From contig PLMF01000222.1 in the NCBI GenBank assembly GCA_003142355.1, positions 1-12,617 of the forward strand: DNA of 12,617 bases, given 5' to 3'. The DNA is from Bryobacterales bacterium. GTDB lineage: Bacteria > Acidobacteriota > Terriglobia > Bryobacterales > Bryobacteraceae. Below, piece after piece: positions 1-6,164 of the stretch. Position numbers and translations under genes: made by a program. Positions within the stretch are counted from its first letter, which is position 1. Every line of letters begins with the position of its first letter. Under the pieces are notes generated by a model. It saw only the letters and a program-made list of their open reading frames with translations, made no database searches and was not told the DNA's origin.

Positions 1-57
1 GCGCGCCTGCGGCGCGGATGATAAGAAACCCACCCGCACGCCTTCGGCGTGGATGAT
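1..57. repeat. Two imperfect tandem hairpin repeats at the window edge
   Basis: Two related units of about 23 bp lie at 1-23 and 35-57. Each is a short GC hairpin followed by GGATGATA. The first hairpin pairs CGCGCC with GGCGCG and the second pairs CACGCC with GGCGTG. The stems differ but keep pairing. The region is host DNA outside the element and cut by the window edge, so the full extent cannot be judged. No ORF is evident in 1-120. Confidence 0.4.
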
Positions 58-120
58 ATCGCCTTGACTCTCGTTTCTGTTCCCAATCCTGTTCCCAGTG
101 GGGGTCACTTCAAACGAGCA

Positions 121-431
121 CTACCGGGCATATTCTCGCAAGCGCCGAGGCAACTGGCGTAGTGACTCGCGTGCCGCACGCCGCACTTCATCCAGCAGTG
201 CTTCATCCTGGGCAGCCTTGCGGAGCAACAGCCGATTCAGCCGCACCATCTCCCCGGCACGATCCAAAACGCCCTCTTCAACCACCATGACGTCGAGGTC
301 GCTGTCTTCGCCCGCGTCGCCGCCCGCCTGGAACCGAACAGGATGATGCGTTTGGGCTTGGCGGCCTCAATAAGCAATGCGGTCAGCCGCTTGATGGTCT
401 CGGCGTTTCGAATTGGGGCTTTGGCGTGCAA
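121..431 (-). pseudogene. MNT-type minimal nucleotidyltransferase, frameshifted
   Basis: This is a small nucleotidyltransferase of the MNT/HI0074 kind, a family often paired with HEPN partners in toxin-antitoxin modules. Seen: a TTG start at 431 with AGGAG (438-442) 6 nt upstream, giving MHAKAPIRNAETIKRL and then PKRIILFGS, the start of the family's GSR motif. The frame is then lost near 324-332. In the next frame the rest of the motif reads GGDAGEDSDLDVMVVE, with the paired catalytic aspartates, and runs to a TAG at 121-123. The length of 311 nt is one base short of an intact frame of about 103 codons, so a single missing base explains it. It starts 28 nt after the tRNA 3' end and is probably host DNA. 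No HEPN partner is seen downstream. Either real decay or a sequencing error is possible. Confidence 0.75.
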
Positions 432-458
432 ACCTAGCTCCTGGCTTCGGTTTCGCAC

Positions 459-534
459 TGGTGAGCCGGGCGGGACTCGAACCCGCGACCCTGTGCTTAA
501 AAGGCACATGCTCTACCATCTGAGCTACCGGCCC
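459..534 (-). tRNA. tRNA-Lys (anticodon TTT), integration site of the element
   Basis: A 76-nt gene with encoded CCA (459-461). The acceptor stem GGGCCGG pairs with CCGGCTC through one G-U pair. The T-arm GCGGG-TTCGAGT-CCCGC is canonical. The anticodon stem TGTGC/GCACA closes the loop CTTTTAA, so the anticodon is TTT (lysine). Nucleotides 18-40 are the duplicated att core. By the geometry of the insertion, nucleotides 1-17 come from the element and 41-76 from the host. The gene starts 4 nt after the integrase stop codon, on the same strand, so it has no clear promoter of its own. Confidence 0.97.
495..517. repeat. att core, left copy (within the tRNA)
   Basis: This 23-bp stretch, from GCTTAAAAGG to GCTCTACC on the plus strand, is identical to the last 23 bp of the window. 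The match stops sharply on its left (T at 494 versus C at 12594). It covers the D-loop side, the 5' anticodon stem and the anticodon loop, a common crossover region for tyrosine integrases. Confidence 0.9.
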
Positions 535-538
535 AACA

Positions 539-1669
539 CTATGAAACCAAACGACTTGTACTTTTCGCCTTTTCTTTCGAATCAGCGATTGTGGGGGATT
601 TTGTGGGGACCCCAAATGAAATTCCGCTCTCCAGCGCAGTAATCGCCTCACGCCGTGCCTTCGCTCGAATGTGGGAATATCTGCGCAGCATAACCGAACT
701 CACATGCCCCATCATATCAAGCATTGTGCTCTCGGGTACGCCGGCCTCGGCCAGCTTCGTACAGAAAGAATGCCGAAGGTCATGGAGCCGGCATTCCACA
801 TCAGCACCCGTTTTGACGGTTTCCCAGGCCGTCTTCAGCGACGTAACCGGCCTGGTGGCGTCCACCGGGCGCGTGCGATTCGACAGCGGGAAGACGTACC
901 ACTCCGGCTGCAACGGACCGAGTTTCCGCGCGCAAAAGGCCGCATGCTGTTCCAGCGCCATCTTGAGCGCGGCGCCCATCGGGATGGCCCGCCGGGCTCC
1001 CGCCTCGGTCTTCGACTTCCCTACCCTGATCTGTGGTGTCTGAAAATCCACTTGCGACCAACGCAGCGTGCGTGCCTCATCGCTCCGGATGCCCGTCCAG
1101 GTCAACGTCATCAGGAATGGGTAAATCAGCTTCGATGGATTCGCCGCCGCGGCCGCCAACACCCGCTTCTCTTCCTCCGGTTCCAGCGCCCGGCCCACGT
1201 CCTGATTCTCTTGCAGCTTTTTCAGCTTCGGCCAGAGCGCCTTCCAGGTGTAGCCCACCGCGCGGGACAAGACCATCAGTTCCATGTTGATCGTTCGGTT
1301 GCTGGCCTTCTCTTCACGCCGCTGCTCCATGTATTCCGTGAGACGCGCTTGGTTGAGATCGGGGAGCAAGACCGAGCCCAGCTTGCGCGTTACGTGCTTC
1401 GAGCGGTTCGCCACGATCACCAGGGAATTGTGACGGTGGTTCACGCCATATTGCCGCTCGTACACCCTCAGCACCTCTGAGACGGTCTTGATCCGCTGTT
1501 CCGGTGCTTCGGTTGGCATTCCAGCGTGCGCCCGCTCCAGGCGCTTCCGGTGATCCTCTTCGGCGGCCGTGGCAATAGTCTTCCGGCTCGTCTTTGCAGA
1601 TTCCCGGATGCGCTCGCCGGCATAGATGAACTCGTACCACCAGGTATTACTGCGTTTGAAGACCGCCAT
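539..1669 (-). CDS. int: Tyrosine recombinase (integrase)
   Basis: This 376-aa site-specific recombinase should integrate and excise the element at tRNA-Lys. An N-terminal arm-binding-like segment (about 1-45) and a SAM-like core-binding domain (about 60-150) precede the catalytic domain (about 160-345). The active-site set is complete: R195 in TGIRSDEA, K220 in GKSKTEAG, H296 and R299 in LHDLRH, H322 in MMGH, and nucleophile Y331 in RRYSH. The start at 1669 (MAVFKR) is preferred over the longer frame because AAGGA sits 5 nt upstream and MAVFKR fits typical N-termini. Two nucleotides separate it from the stop of the upstream gene, so translation is probably coupled. The stop (539-541) lies 4 nt before the tRNA. 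The C-terminal codons contain a 20-bp repeat also found at the far end of the element. Confidence 0.97.
   Translation of the reverse strand: MAVFKRSNTWWYEFIYAGERIRESAKTSRKTIATAAEEDHRKRLERAHAGMPTEAPEQRIKTVSEVLRVYERQYGVNHRHNSLVIVANRSKHVTRKLGSVLLPDLNQARLTEYMEQRREEKASNRTINMELMVLSRAVGYTWKALWPKLKKLQENQDVGRALEPEEEKRVLAAAAANPSKLIYPFLMTLTWTGIRSDEARTLRWSQVDFQTPQIRVGKSKTEAGARRAIPMGAALKMALEQHAAFCARKLGPLQPEWYVFPLSNRTRPVDATRPVTSLKTAWETVKTGADVECRLHDLRHSFCTKLAEAGVPESTMLDMMGHVSSVMLRRYSHIRAKARREAITALESGISFGVPTKSPTIADSKEKAKSTSRLVS
589..608. repeat. Left end repeat, possible integrase arm site
   Basis: TTGTGGGGGATTTTGTGGGG is identical to 12454-12473 near the other end. Each copy holds two TTGTGGGG units 12 bp apart, close to one helical turn. 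It lies 71 bp from the att core, inside the 3' end of the integrase gene. Position and symmetry fit arm-type integrase or excisionase binding sites; this is inference. Confidence 0.6.
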
Positions 1670-1671
1670 CG

Positions 1672-2130
1672 CTATCCTTTCCGCTCGCTTCCATCTTCGA
1701 ATGGAACCCATGCCCCGTTATGGAACACTTCAACGCTTAACCACTTTTCACGCGGCACCGGATCGAAGGTCCCACGCCAGTCCTTCGGGCTTGCGCCGCG
1801 CCGTATCGCGTCTACCTCCATATCCCGAGCCATCCTAGTTTTGATGCCCGCCGCCCGCTTCAGGTGGTACCAGTCGTAAGGTGCAGTTGCGTCATTAACG
1901 CTGATTCTGGCGCGCCCACCGAAAATAGCATCCATTTCTTCAACCGTGGCGTCATGCAATTTGCCGGCGTCATCTCTCCGGCCGGGATTCGCCGTCGCTT
2001 CCCAAGTCGCATTGCCTGAAAACCAGACAATCGGCTGCTCGCCAACCGGAACGCCAGCCGTAGCCGGACGGATTTCCCCGGTCGCGAGAATTTTCGGCAG
2101 ATGCACGCCCTTTGTGTAATGCCAGACCAT
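1672..2130 (-). CDS. Unknown protein, possible ADP-ribosyltransferase fold
   Basis: A 152-aa soluble protein with no signal peptide or membrane segment. It begins MVWHYTKGVHLPKILATGEI, with an H-Y-T motif (residues 4-6) followed by a helix and a G-x-I-x-P turn. Next come IVWFSGNATWE (34-44), an R-I-S-V stretch near 75-78, and KWLSVEVF (129-136) with a conserved-looking glutamate. An early H-Y motif, a W-F-S strand and a late glutamate recall ADP-ribosyltransferase-like folds such as DarT-type enzymes. I recall similar small uncharacterised proteins but cannot name a family. The start at 2130 has AAAGG about 6 nt upstream. The gene sits 45 nt after the DUF2513-like gene and 2 nt before the integrase start, so it belongs to the integrase operon. 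It may be a cargo toxin or a regulator. The coding call is firm and the fold is tentative. Confidence 0.8.
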   Translation of the reverse strand: MVWHYTKGVHLPKILATGEIRPATAGVPVGEQPIVWFSGNATWEATANPGRRDDAGKLHDATVEEMDAIFGGRARISVNDATAPYDWYHLKRAAGIKTRMARDMEVDAIRRGASPKDWRGTFDPVPREKWLSVEVFHNGAWVPFEDGSERKG

Positions 2131-2175
2131 CCTTACCCTTTCCGCTTCGCCGCTTCTTCCACCGAGACTCGAAGA

Positions 2176-2538
2176 CTATAGGCCGATCTCCTTTCGCAGT
2201 TCAGCGATTAGAACCGACTTGAGAAGTTCGAAACCCACCGCGCCGGCCTTGGCAAATACAGCGGCCGTGCCCTTGCGCCAGGTACTCTCGTTTTTCGCCG
2301 TTGCGAGAAACTCGTATCCTTCCCACGTGAGGGAAAGCGGAATTGCGCTCGGGCTCGGGTCACTTATCGCGGTCACTTTTACGGCCTCAATCAGCCCGGC
2401 CTGGTGCATGAGTGCGACGTGGTACCCAATCTGCTCCTTTGTGAAGCCTCCAATTTCAAACGGCTGAGGCGCAAAAGCGTGCGGGTAGTCTTCGAGCTTC
2501 AATAGGATTGCCCGGACCAGGTCCATGTCGCGCTGCAC
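2176..2538 (-). CDS. DUF2513-like protein
   Basis: A 120-aa protein with the signature of DUF2513, a family of unknown function often found in phages and genomic islands: RDMDLVRAIL at 3-12, a winged-helix-like segment with GYHVALMHQAGLI (38-50), then LTWEGYEFLATAKNESTW (70-87). The order of helices and the LTWEG strand suggests a small winged-helix DNA-binding or adaptor fold. The GTG start at 2538 is chosen because the family begins M-x-RDMDLVR. It shares one base with the TAG stop of the upstream RHH gene (TAGTG), and GAAGG lies about 7 nt upstream. A longer frame to 2595 is open but overlaps the RHH gene. It is translationally coupled to the RHH gene. Confidence 0.88.
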   Translation of the reverse strand: MQRDMDLVRAILLKLEDYPHAFAPQPFEIGGFTKEQIGYHVALMHQAGLIEAVKVTAISDPSPSAIPLSLTWEGYEFLATAKNESTWRKGTAAVFAKAGAVGFELLKSVLIAELRKEIGL

Positions 2539-2723
2539 TATTCCGCCTTCGCTGGTGGCGAGATCTTCGGCGCCGGCTTCTGGGCCAGCGCCCAATCAAG
2601 CAGCCATTTGATCGCCGCGGCGCGCGCCGGGAAACGGTGCTTGAACCGGAAGTCATCGACGCGCTTCAGGAGGTCCGGCTGGATGACGAAGTTCATGTAA
2701 GGCTTGTCTGATGCGGGTGGCAT
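2538..2723 (-). CDS. Small ribbon-helix-helix (CopG/Arc-like) protein
   Basis: A 61-aa protein. Residues 9-15 (YMNFVIQ) look like the DNA-contacting strand. They are followed by helix PDLLKRVDDFRFKHRF (16-31) and helix ARAAAIKWLLDWALAQK (33-49), the usual RHH pattern, then a short proline-rich tail. Such proteins are dimeric repressors and often autoregulate. The ATG lies only 10 nt after a perfect TATAAT, so the mRNA would be nearly leaderless if this start is used. It is the first gene of the operon ending in the integrase and tRNA. An inverted repeat in the divergent promoter region is its likely operator. An internal start at M10 lacks an evident Shine-Dalgarno. Confidence 0.8.
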   Translation of the reverse strand: MPPASDKPYMNFVIQPDLLKRVDDFRFKHRFPARAAAIKWLLDWALAQKPAPKISPPAKAE

Positions 2724-2826
2724 TTCAGTCTTGATTATAAATCAGTAGAACGCCTATTGACAAGAGAAATTGTATCAGCCATACTGAAACGGTAGAATCA
2801 ATAGACGTTCTACCGAAAGGACCAAA
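2724..2826. promoter_or_regulatory. Divergent promoters with overlapping -35 boxes and operator repeats
   Basis: Rightward: TTGACA (2757-2762), 17-bp spacer, CATACT (2780-2785), and Shine-Dalgarno AAAGGA before the ATG at 2827. Leftward: TTGTCA (2763-2758), 18-bp spacer, TATAAT (2739-2734), 10 nt before the RHH start. The two -35 hexamers overlap by five bases, so both promoters cannot be bound by polymerase at once. A 16-bp inverted repeat with one mismatch has arms at 2745-2760 and 2798-2813, starting 53 bp apart. The left arm covers the leftward spacer and both -35 boxes; the right arm covers the rightward start region. A third half-site GGTAGAA (2791-2797) pairs with TTCTACC (2808-2814). 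The RHH protein is the natural candidate ligand. Confidence 0.75.
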
Positions 2827-3756
2827 ATGCAGAAGCGAAAACGAAACCCGGCCCCCGAACCGGAGACCATCCCCCCGATCGCTCCGCCGACACCCGACAC
2901 CGAACCGCCGGCCACCGGCCAAGACCATATTTTCGTCAAATTCCTTGAAGCCATCCTGCGCGATCTTGCCATAAACGAGAACCGCGCCGGCCGCATTGCC
3001 CGGCGTGCCCTTCGAACGAAGCGCGATGGTACGGAACTCAGCAAAACCGAAGACGCGGAGGTCAGGGCCTTGCTCTCGGCTGTGGGCGATGGATACGACC
3101 AAGCGTCCGAAGCAAATGCCTTCAAACCGGATGGCCAAGGCAACGAGATATTCAGCTTCACCTTGCCACCAGGGCTGCAAGATGATGAGCCCGAGACGGC
3201 CGCCCCGCCGGAACCCCTACCAGCGCCCACTGCGCCGCCGGCCCCACCGCAACCTCAGTCCGCGCCCCGGCCTTACGGGTCTTCCGGCCTGCTTCGGGTT
3301 CGCCGCCTTCTCGGTGGCGCATCCCGTGAATCCCGATCTTTCTTCGAGGCTCTGATGGAGGAATGGGATACGAGCGCCTACGACCTGACGGAAACCGCCT
3401 TCATACTGAGCGCCCGAGCGCTCGGGTACAAGCACATAGCTGCTGAAGCGGACGCGGAAAAAGAAAACCTGGTGTACATTGATGCCGCCGCCCAGATCCT
3501 CTTGGACGGAAAATGGATAGCGAACTTCCTGCGCCGCCTTTTCCAGATCTACCGCGGGAATGCCGCCGGCCTGAATTTCAACACCCCTGAAGACGCGTTT
3601 TTCATGTTCCAACAAGAAATCGACGATTTCGAGAATGCGCGCGAGGTCGCGCAGGGCGTACTGAGAGACAGCCCCGAAGTGCTCGCCGCTGAATTGCAGG
3701 AACTCGCCCAAAAGCGGCCCGATCTGCTCAAACCCACGGCCAGCGCCGCCGCATAG
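2827..3756 (+). CDS. Unknown 309-aa protein, only plus-strand gene of the element
   Basis: Not recognised. A charged, proline-rich N-terminus (1-32) leads into a helical segment (about 33-90, HIFVKFLEAILRDLAINENRAGR). A short stretch (GNEIFSFTLPPGL, about 104-116) and a long Pro/Ala linker (about 120-150) precede a second helical domain (about 155-300) with SFFEALMEEWD, FILSARALGY and NTPEDAFFMFQQEIDDFENA. No membrane segment or signal peptide is visible, and there is no enzyme motif I can name. Two helical domains joined by a flexible linker would suit a scaffold or protein-binding role, but that is a guess. The start has AAAGGA about 5 nt upstream. It is driven by the rightward promoter that competes with the RHH-integrase promoter, so it may act in the opposite state of the switch. 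A 12-bp-stem hairpin follows its stop. Confidence 0.85.
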   Translation: MQKRKRNPAPEPETIPPIAPPTPDTEPPATGQDHIFVKFLEAILRDLAINENRAGRIARRALRTKRDGTELSKTEDAEVRALLSAVGDGYDQASEANAFKPDGQGNEIFSFTLPPGLQDDEPETAAPPEPLPAPTAPPAPPQPQSAPRPYGSSGLLRVRRLLGGASRESRSFFEALMEEWDTSAYDLTETAFILSARALGYKHIAAEADAEKENLVYIDAAAQILLDGKWIANFLRRLFQIYRGNAAGLNFNTPEDAFFMFQQEIDDFENAREVAQGVLRDSPEVLAAELQELAQKRPDLLKPTASAAA

Positions 3757-4213
3757 TCGCCCCGCTGAGGGCGCCGTTCCCGGCGCGGCGCCCTCAGCCT
3801 CCAGGACAGCCACCAGGCCGCGCGCCGGCAGCCCTCAGCCACCAGCAGGGCTTCCAGGAATCGGTACTCCGGTACCTTATCGTCACCGGCATCGATGGAA
3901 GCTGGCATCGCGCGATTCCACGAGCGGCGCCGGCCGTCCTCGCCATTTCGAGCGGTAATCGATCGCGCATCGCCGCGGGCATCGATACCCGCGGTACTCG
4001 CCAGAAACAACGATTCCGCCGGCAGAATCGCCCGAACTGCCGATGCTGCAGGACCGATGGCCACCAGGACGCGCGCCAGGACGCCTCAGCGCCGTGAGCC
4101 TCCAAGACACCCACCAGGCCGCGCGCCGGCCCCGTCTCCAGAAGTTCGCACAGAAGGCCTCTACGCGCGCTTCACTCTCTCTTCAAATCTGGGCAGCGTG
4201 GGCGCCCGATGAA
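3757..4213. other. Repeat- and hairpin-rich region without a convincing gene
   Basis: A 457-bp stretch. A 33-bp direct repeat with two mismatches occurs at 3796-3828 and 4097-4129. Its 20-bp core (GCCACCAGGCCGCGCGCCGG) has a third, two-mismatch relative at 4060-4079. Between them are several palindromes: GGTAC/GTACC near 3864, CCGCGGG/CCCGCGG (3977-3998), and a near-perfect 20-bp palindrome starting CGATTC and ending GAATCG (about 4011-4030). Reading frames on both strands stay open, but they have low-complexity Arg/Pro/Ala translations and no Shine-Dalgarno, so I do not call a gene. Possible roles are a second origin, a packaging or transfer site, or decayed intergenic repeats. Confidence 0.55.
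3764..3798 (+). terminator. Strong hairpin after the 309-aa gene, probable terminator
   Basis: A perfect 12-bp inverted repeat (GCTGAGGGCGCC at 3764-3775, GGCGCCCTCAGC at 3787-3798) with an 11-nt loop begins 7 nt after the stop codon. No T-tract follows, so it is not a canonical intrinsic terminator. Its right arm runs into the first copy of the 33-bp repeat, so it could also belong to the repeat structure. Confidence 0.5.
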
Positions 4214-4405
4214 TCAGAAGCCGCGCTCCGCGACGCGGTCTATCTCCCTTTCGACCTCCTCCCGGACAGATCGCGTAATCGGATTGGGTTTCGCGCGTGT
4301 CCGCGCTGTCGCCGCCGCCCGTTCATACTCCGCACGCTTTGCTGGATCGTTCGGAAACATCGTGGCCGGTATGATTAAAATCTCGTTCGTTTTCCGTTCT
4401 CGCAT
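4214..4405 (-). CDS. Small unknown protein (63 aa)
   Basis: Not recognised. It begins MRERKTNEILIIPATMFPND with a short hydrophobic strand. A mainly helical, charged remainder follows (DPAKRAEYERAAATARTRAK, then SVREEVEREIDRVAERGF), which could form a helix pair or short coiled coil. The ATG at 4405 has GAGG 5-6 nt upstream. The start lies only 15 nt past the T-tract of a strong intrinsic terminator, so there is no room for its own promoter between them. Expression would need read-through or a promoter upstream of the hairpin. Last recognisable gene of the minus-strand series before the repeat region. Confidence 0.65.
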   Translation of the reverse strand: MRERKTNEILIIPATMFPNDPAKRAEYERAAATARTRAKPNPITRSVREEVEREIDRVAERGF

Positions 4406-4420
4406 CGCATCCTCACATCG

Positions 4421-4458
4421 AAAAAACGCGGGCGCGGCCCATCACAAGCCACGCCCGC
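4421..4458 (-). terminator. Intrinsic terminator or attenuator
   Basis: On the minus strand, GCGGGCGTGGC pairs with GCCGCGCCCGC (plus 4448-4458 and 4428-4438) through 11 bp including one T-G pair. The loop is about 9 nt, and a G and TTTTTT follow (4426-4421) after the stem. It lies 87 nt after the stop of the 332-aa gene and 15 nt before the next start codon. Confidence 0.85.
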
Positions 4459-4545
4459 AAGTCGCCCAAACAAAAATCTCCGCTCCGCAACGCGGGGCGC
4501 GCGCCGCCAACTCCACAACGCGCCCACAAGTGACAGAGAACCCTT

Positions 4546-5544
4546 TTAAGGCCTCACCGCAACTAGTTGACCTGGGCCCAGATTGAAGGCGCCGCTGGCC
4601 GCGGCGACTTCGCTATTGCTTCTCTCCCGTTCGGCTGAGTCGTCCGGTGGAGTGAGTTCTTTTTCGAGATCATACCGGCGAGTTGTCTGCTCACCCGTGT
4701 TGCCGTGTAGCCGCCGCTCCGACTCCGCCAGTTCCTTATCGCGCGCCGCCCGGGCAATGGCGTCGGCCTTGTTCGCCGCAATCGTGATGCCCGCCACCGT
4801 GTCGCGATCTTGCACCGGCCGCGCGTTTTCGGTTTCAACGAGGCGAGCAAGCTCACCAGGCCGGAACGTGGCGTCAACTACAAACGCGCCTTTCATGATG
4901 CCCATGTGCGCCATACGGTCGCTAGTCACCCGATAGACGGCCGCCGGATTGTAGCCGGGCGCCACCGGCCGTTCGGAGAGCTTCTTCCCGCTCCCAATGG
5001 CTTTGATCGCGGCCGTCAAGGCCACCAGCGTCTGAGCCGGGCGCGCCACATCGGCGCTAATCTGCACTGCCGCCGGATTCGGTTCGGGCAATAAATCGAG
5101 CGACTGCCCGAGCGCGGCTTCTATCGCACGCCGCCGGCCCAGCCACAGACACCAGGTGGTCAGCGCGCTTTGCCACTCCGCCTCGAATGCCTGGGCCACC
5201 GCCGCATTATGCTGCGGGAGTACCCCTGCAACTCCATCGTAACGGCTCACGAAGTCCGCCCCCATTTCGCCCAGCGCCATTCTGTAGCCGCCGAGCCTTA
5301 ACCCGGCCTGCTCGAGCGCGGCCCGTGCATCCGCCGCCGCCGTTCGCGCCTTTTCCAGTCCGGGTGCCGGCGCATTGATGGCCGCCGCGGCTTCCAACCG
5401 CCTGAAGGCGTGCTCCGTTTCCAACCTCGCGGCGATCAATCCCTGAAGCTCGCTCACACCGTTTTGAATGGCGCTATCGAGTTTTTCTTTTCGTTCTAAG
5501 ACGGCATCCGCCGCCTGCAATACAACTGCCGTTTCTTCTTGCAT
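4546..5544 (-). CDS. Unknown 332-aa protein with helical N-terminal half
   Basis: Not recognised. The first 100 residues are strongly helical and alanine/glutamate-rich (VLQAADAVLERKEKLDSAIQ, then FRRLEAAAAI and ARTAAADARAALEQAGLRL), as in a coiled coil. A mixed region follows (YDGVAGVLPQHNAAVAQAFEAEWQ). A later segment around 195-250 is less repetitive (PGYNPAAVYRVTSDR, MKGAFVVDATFRPGELARLVE) and may be a small globular domain. The C-terminal 80 residues are charged and probably disordered (ARDKELAESERRLHG and onward). No membrane segment, signal peptide or catalytic motif is evident. The ATG at 5544 has AGGAG 7 nt upstream. It is preceded by a 159-nt gap and followed by an intrinsic terminator, so it may be the last strongly expressed gene of the middle block. 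Confidence 0.85.
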   Translation of the reverse strand: MQEETAVVLQAADAVLERKEKLDSAIQNGVSELQGLIAARLETEHAFRRLEAAAAINAPAPGLEKARTAAADARAALEQAGLRLGGYRMALGEMGADFVSRYDGVAGVLPQHNAAVAQAFEAEWQSALTTWCLWLGRRRAIEAALGQSLDLLPEPNPAAVQISADVARPAQTLVALTAAIKAIGSGKKLSERPVAPGYNPAAVYRVTSDRMAHMGIMKGAFVVDATFRPGELARLVETENARPVQDRDTVAGITIAANKADAIARAARDKELAESERRLHGNTGEQTTRRYDLEKELTPPDDSAERERSNSEVAAASGAFNLGPGQLVAVRP

Positions 5545-5560
5545 GACGTTCTCCTGTTGT

Positions 5561-5578
5561 GTGTTGGAAGTGTTGGAA
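5561..5578. repeat. Perfect 9-bp tandem duplication in a 5' leader
   Basis: GTGTTGGAA occurs twice in tandem, 16 to 34 nt upstream of the 5544 start codon. It could be a small operator or chance. Confidence 0.4.
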
Positions 5579-5703
5579 ATGCCGGCGTATTTTCCCGCGC
5601 CTCCGCGGCGCCAACACGCCCGCGGGACAGAGAGCCGGCTCCGGATCGCAACCGCCAGCCGCAGGGAACCGGCGGCAGCGGTCCGCTCAAGCTCGAATAA
5701 GGA

Positions 5704-6141
5704 TTACCGCCCGGCGGCAATGCGCCGCTCGACAGCCCGTTCCAAGAGACTCGCCACGCTGCCTCGGCCCGGGTGTTCCGTGGTGCGCGCCTGGTCGCGT
5801 TGTTTCTCGGCATGCGCGGCGGCCATCTTCTCAGCAAGTCTCACAATCGGGCTGTTTGCCGACTCTGTGATCCATGCCTGCGCCTTGCTCTGGGGAAGAT
5901 TGCAGGCCTCCTGTAGTGGACTCGGCGCCGCGGCGGGTTGCCGGACATTCACCGCCGCCCGCTTCTCAGCCAGCTTCACAATCGGGCTCTTTGCCGGCTG
6001 CGAGTTTGCCGTGGTGGACTCGGGTACTTTCAGGCCATGCCGCCCGCAGGCCTCGCGGAATGCCAGCCAGCGCGAGCCAAACTTCGGGGTAAGCTCGCTG
6101 GTCAAACGGCTGACTTCGTGTATTGTGTCGATTGCGCTCAT
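5704..6141 (-). CDS. Unknown 145-aa protein with an internal repeat
   Basis: Not recognised. The N-terminus (MSAIDTIHEVSRLTSELTPKFGSRWLAFREACGRHGL) is helical. Two copies of a short motif follow: SPIVKLAEKRAAV near 52-64 and SPIVRLAEKMAAA near 97-109. A third, diverged form may be VASLLERAVERRIAA at the C-terminus. Each is an amphipathic helix, so the motif may bind a partner several times. The duplication is also clear in the DNA (around 5828-5860 and 5968-6000). The ATG at 6141 has a strong AAGGAG about 8 nt upstream. The gene follows the 110-aa gene after 23 nt, so the two are probably co-transcribed. Confidence 0.85.
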   Translation of the reverse strand: MSAIDTIHEVSRLTSELTPKFGSRWLAFREACGRHGLKVPESTTANSQPAKSPIVKLAEKRAAVNVRQPAAAPSPLQEACNLPQSKAQAWITESANSPIVRLAEKMAAAHAEKQRDQARTTEHPGRGSVASLLERAVERRIAAGR

Positions 6142-6164
6142 GTGACTTCTCCTTTTTTGCCCGG

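Noticed and set aside
1..57. CRISPR-like repeats at the left edge
   Set aside because: Only two diverged units with a very short gap and no spacers of constant length. They look like hairpin-type intergenic repeats.
591..1480. Long plus-strand frames opposite the integrase
   Set aside because: They are antisense to a gene with a complete catalytic motif set and have no Shine-Dalgarno or recognisable domain.
3549..4064. Minus-strand frame of 171 codons across the end of the 309-aa gene and the repeat region
   Set aside because: Arg/Trp/Ala-rich low-complexity translation, overlaps a better gene, and no ribosome binding site. Its open state is explained by high GC.
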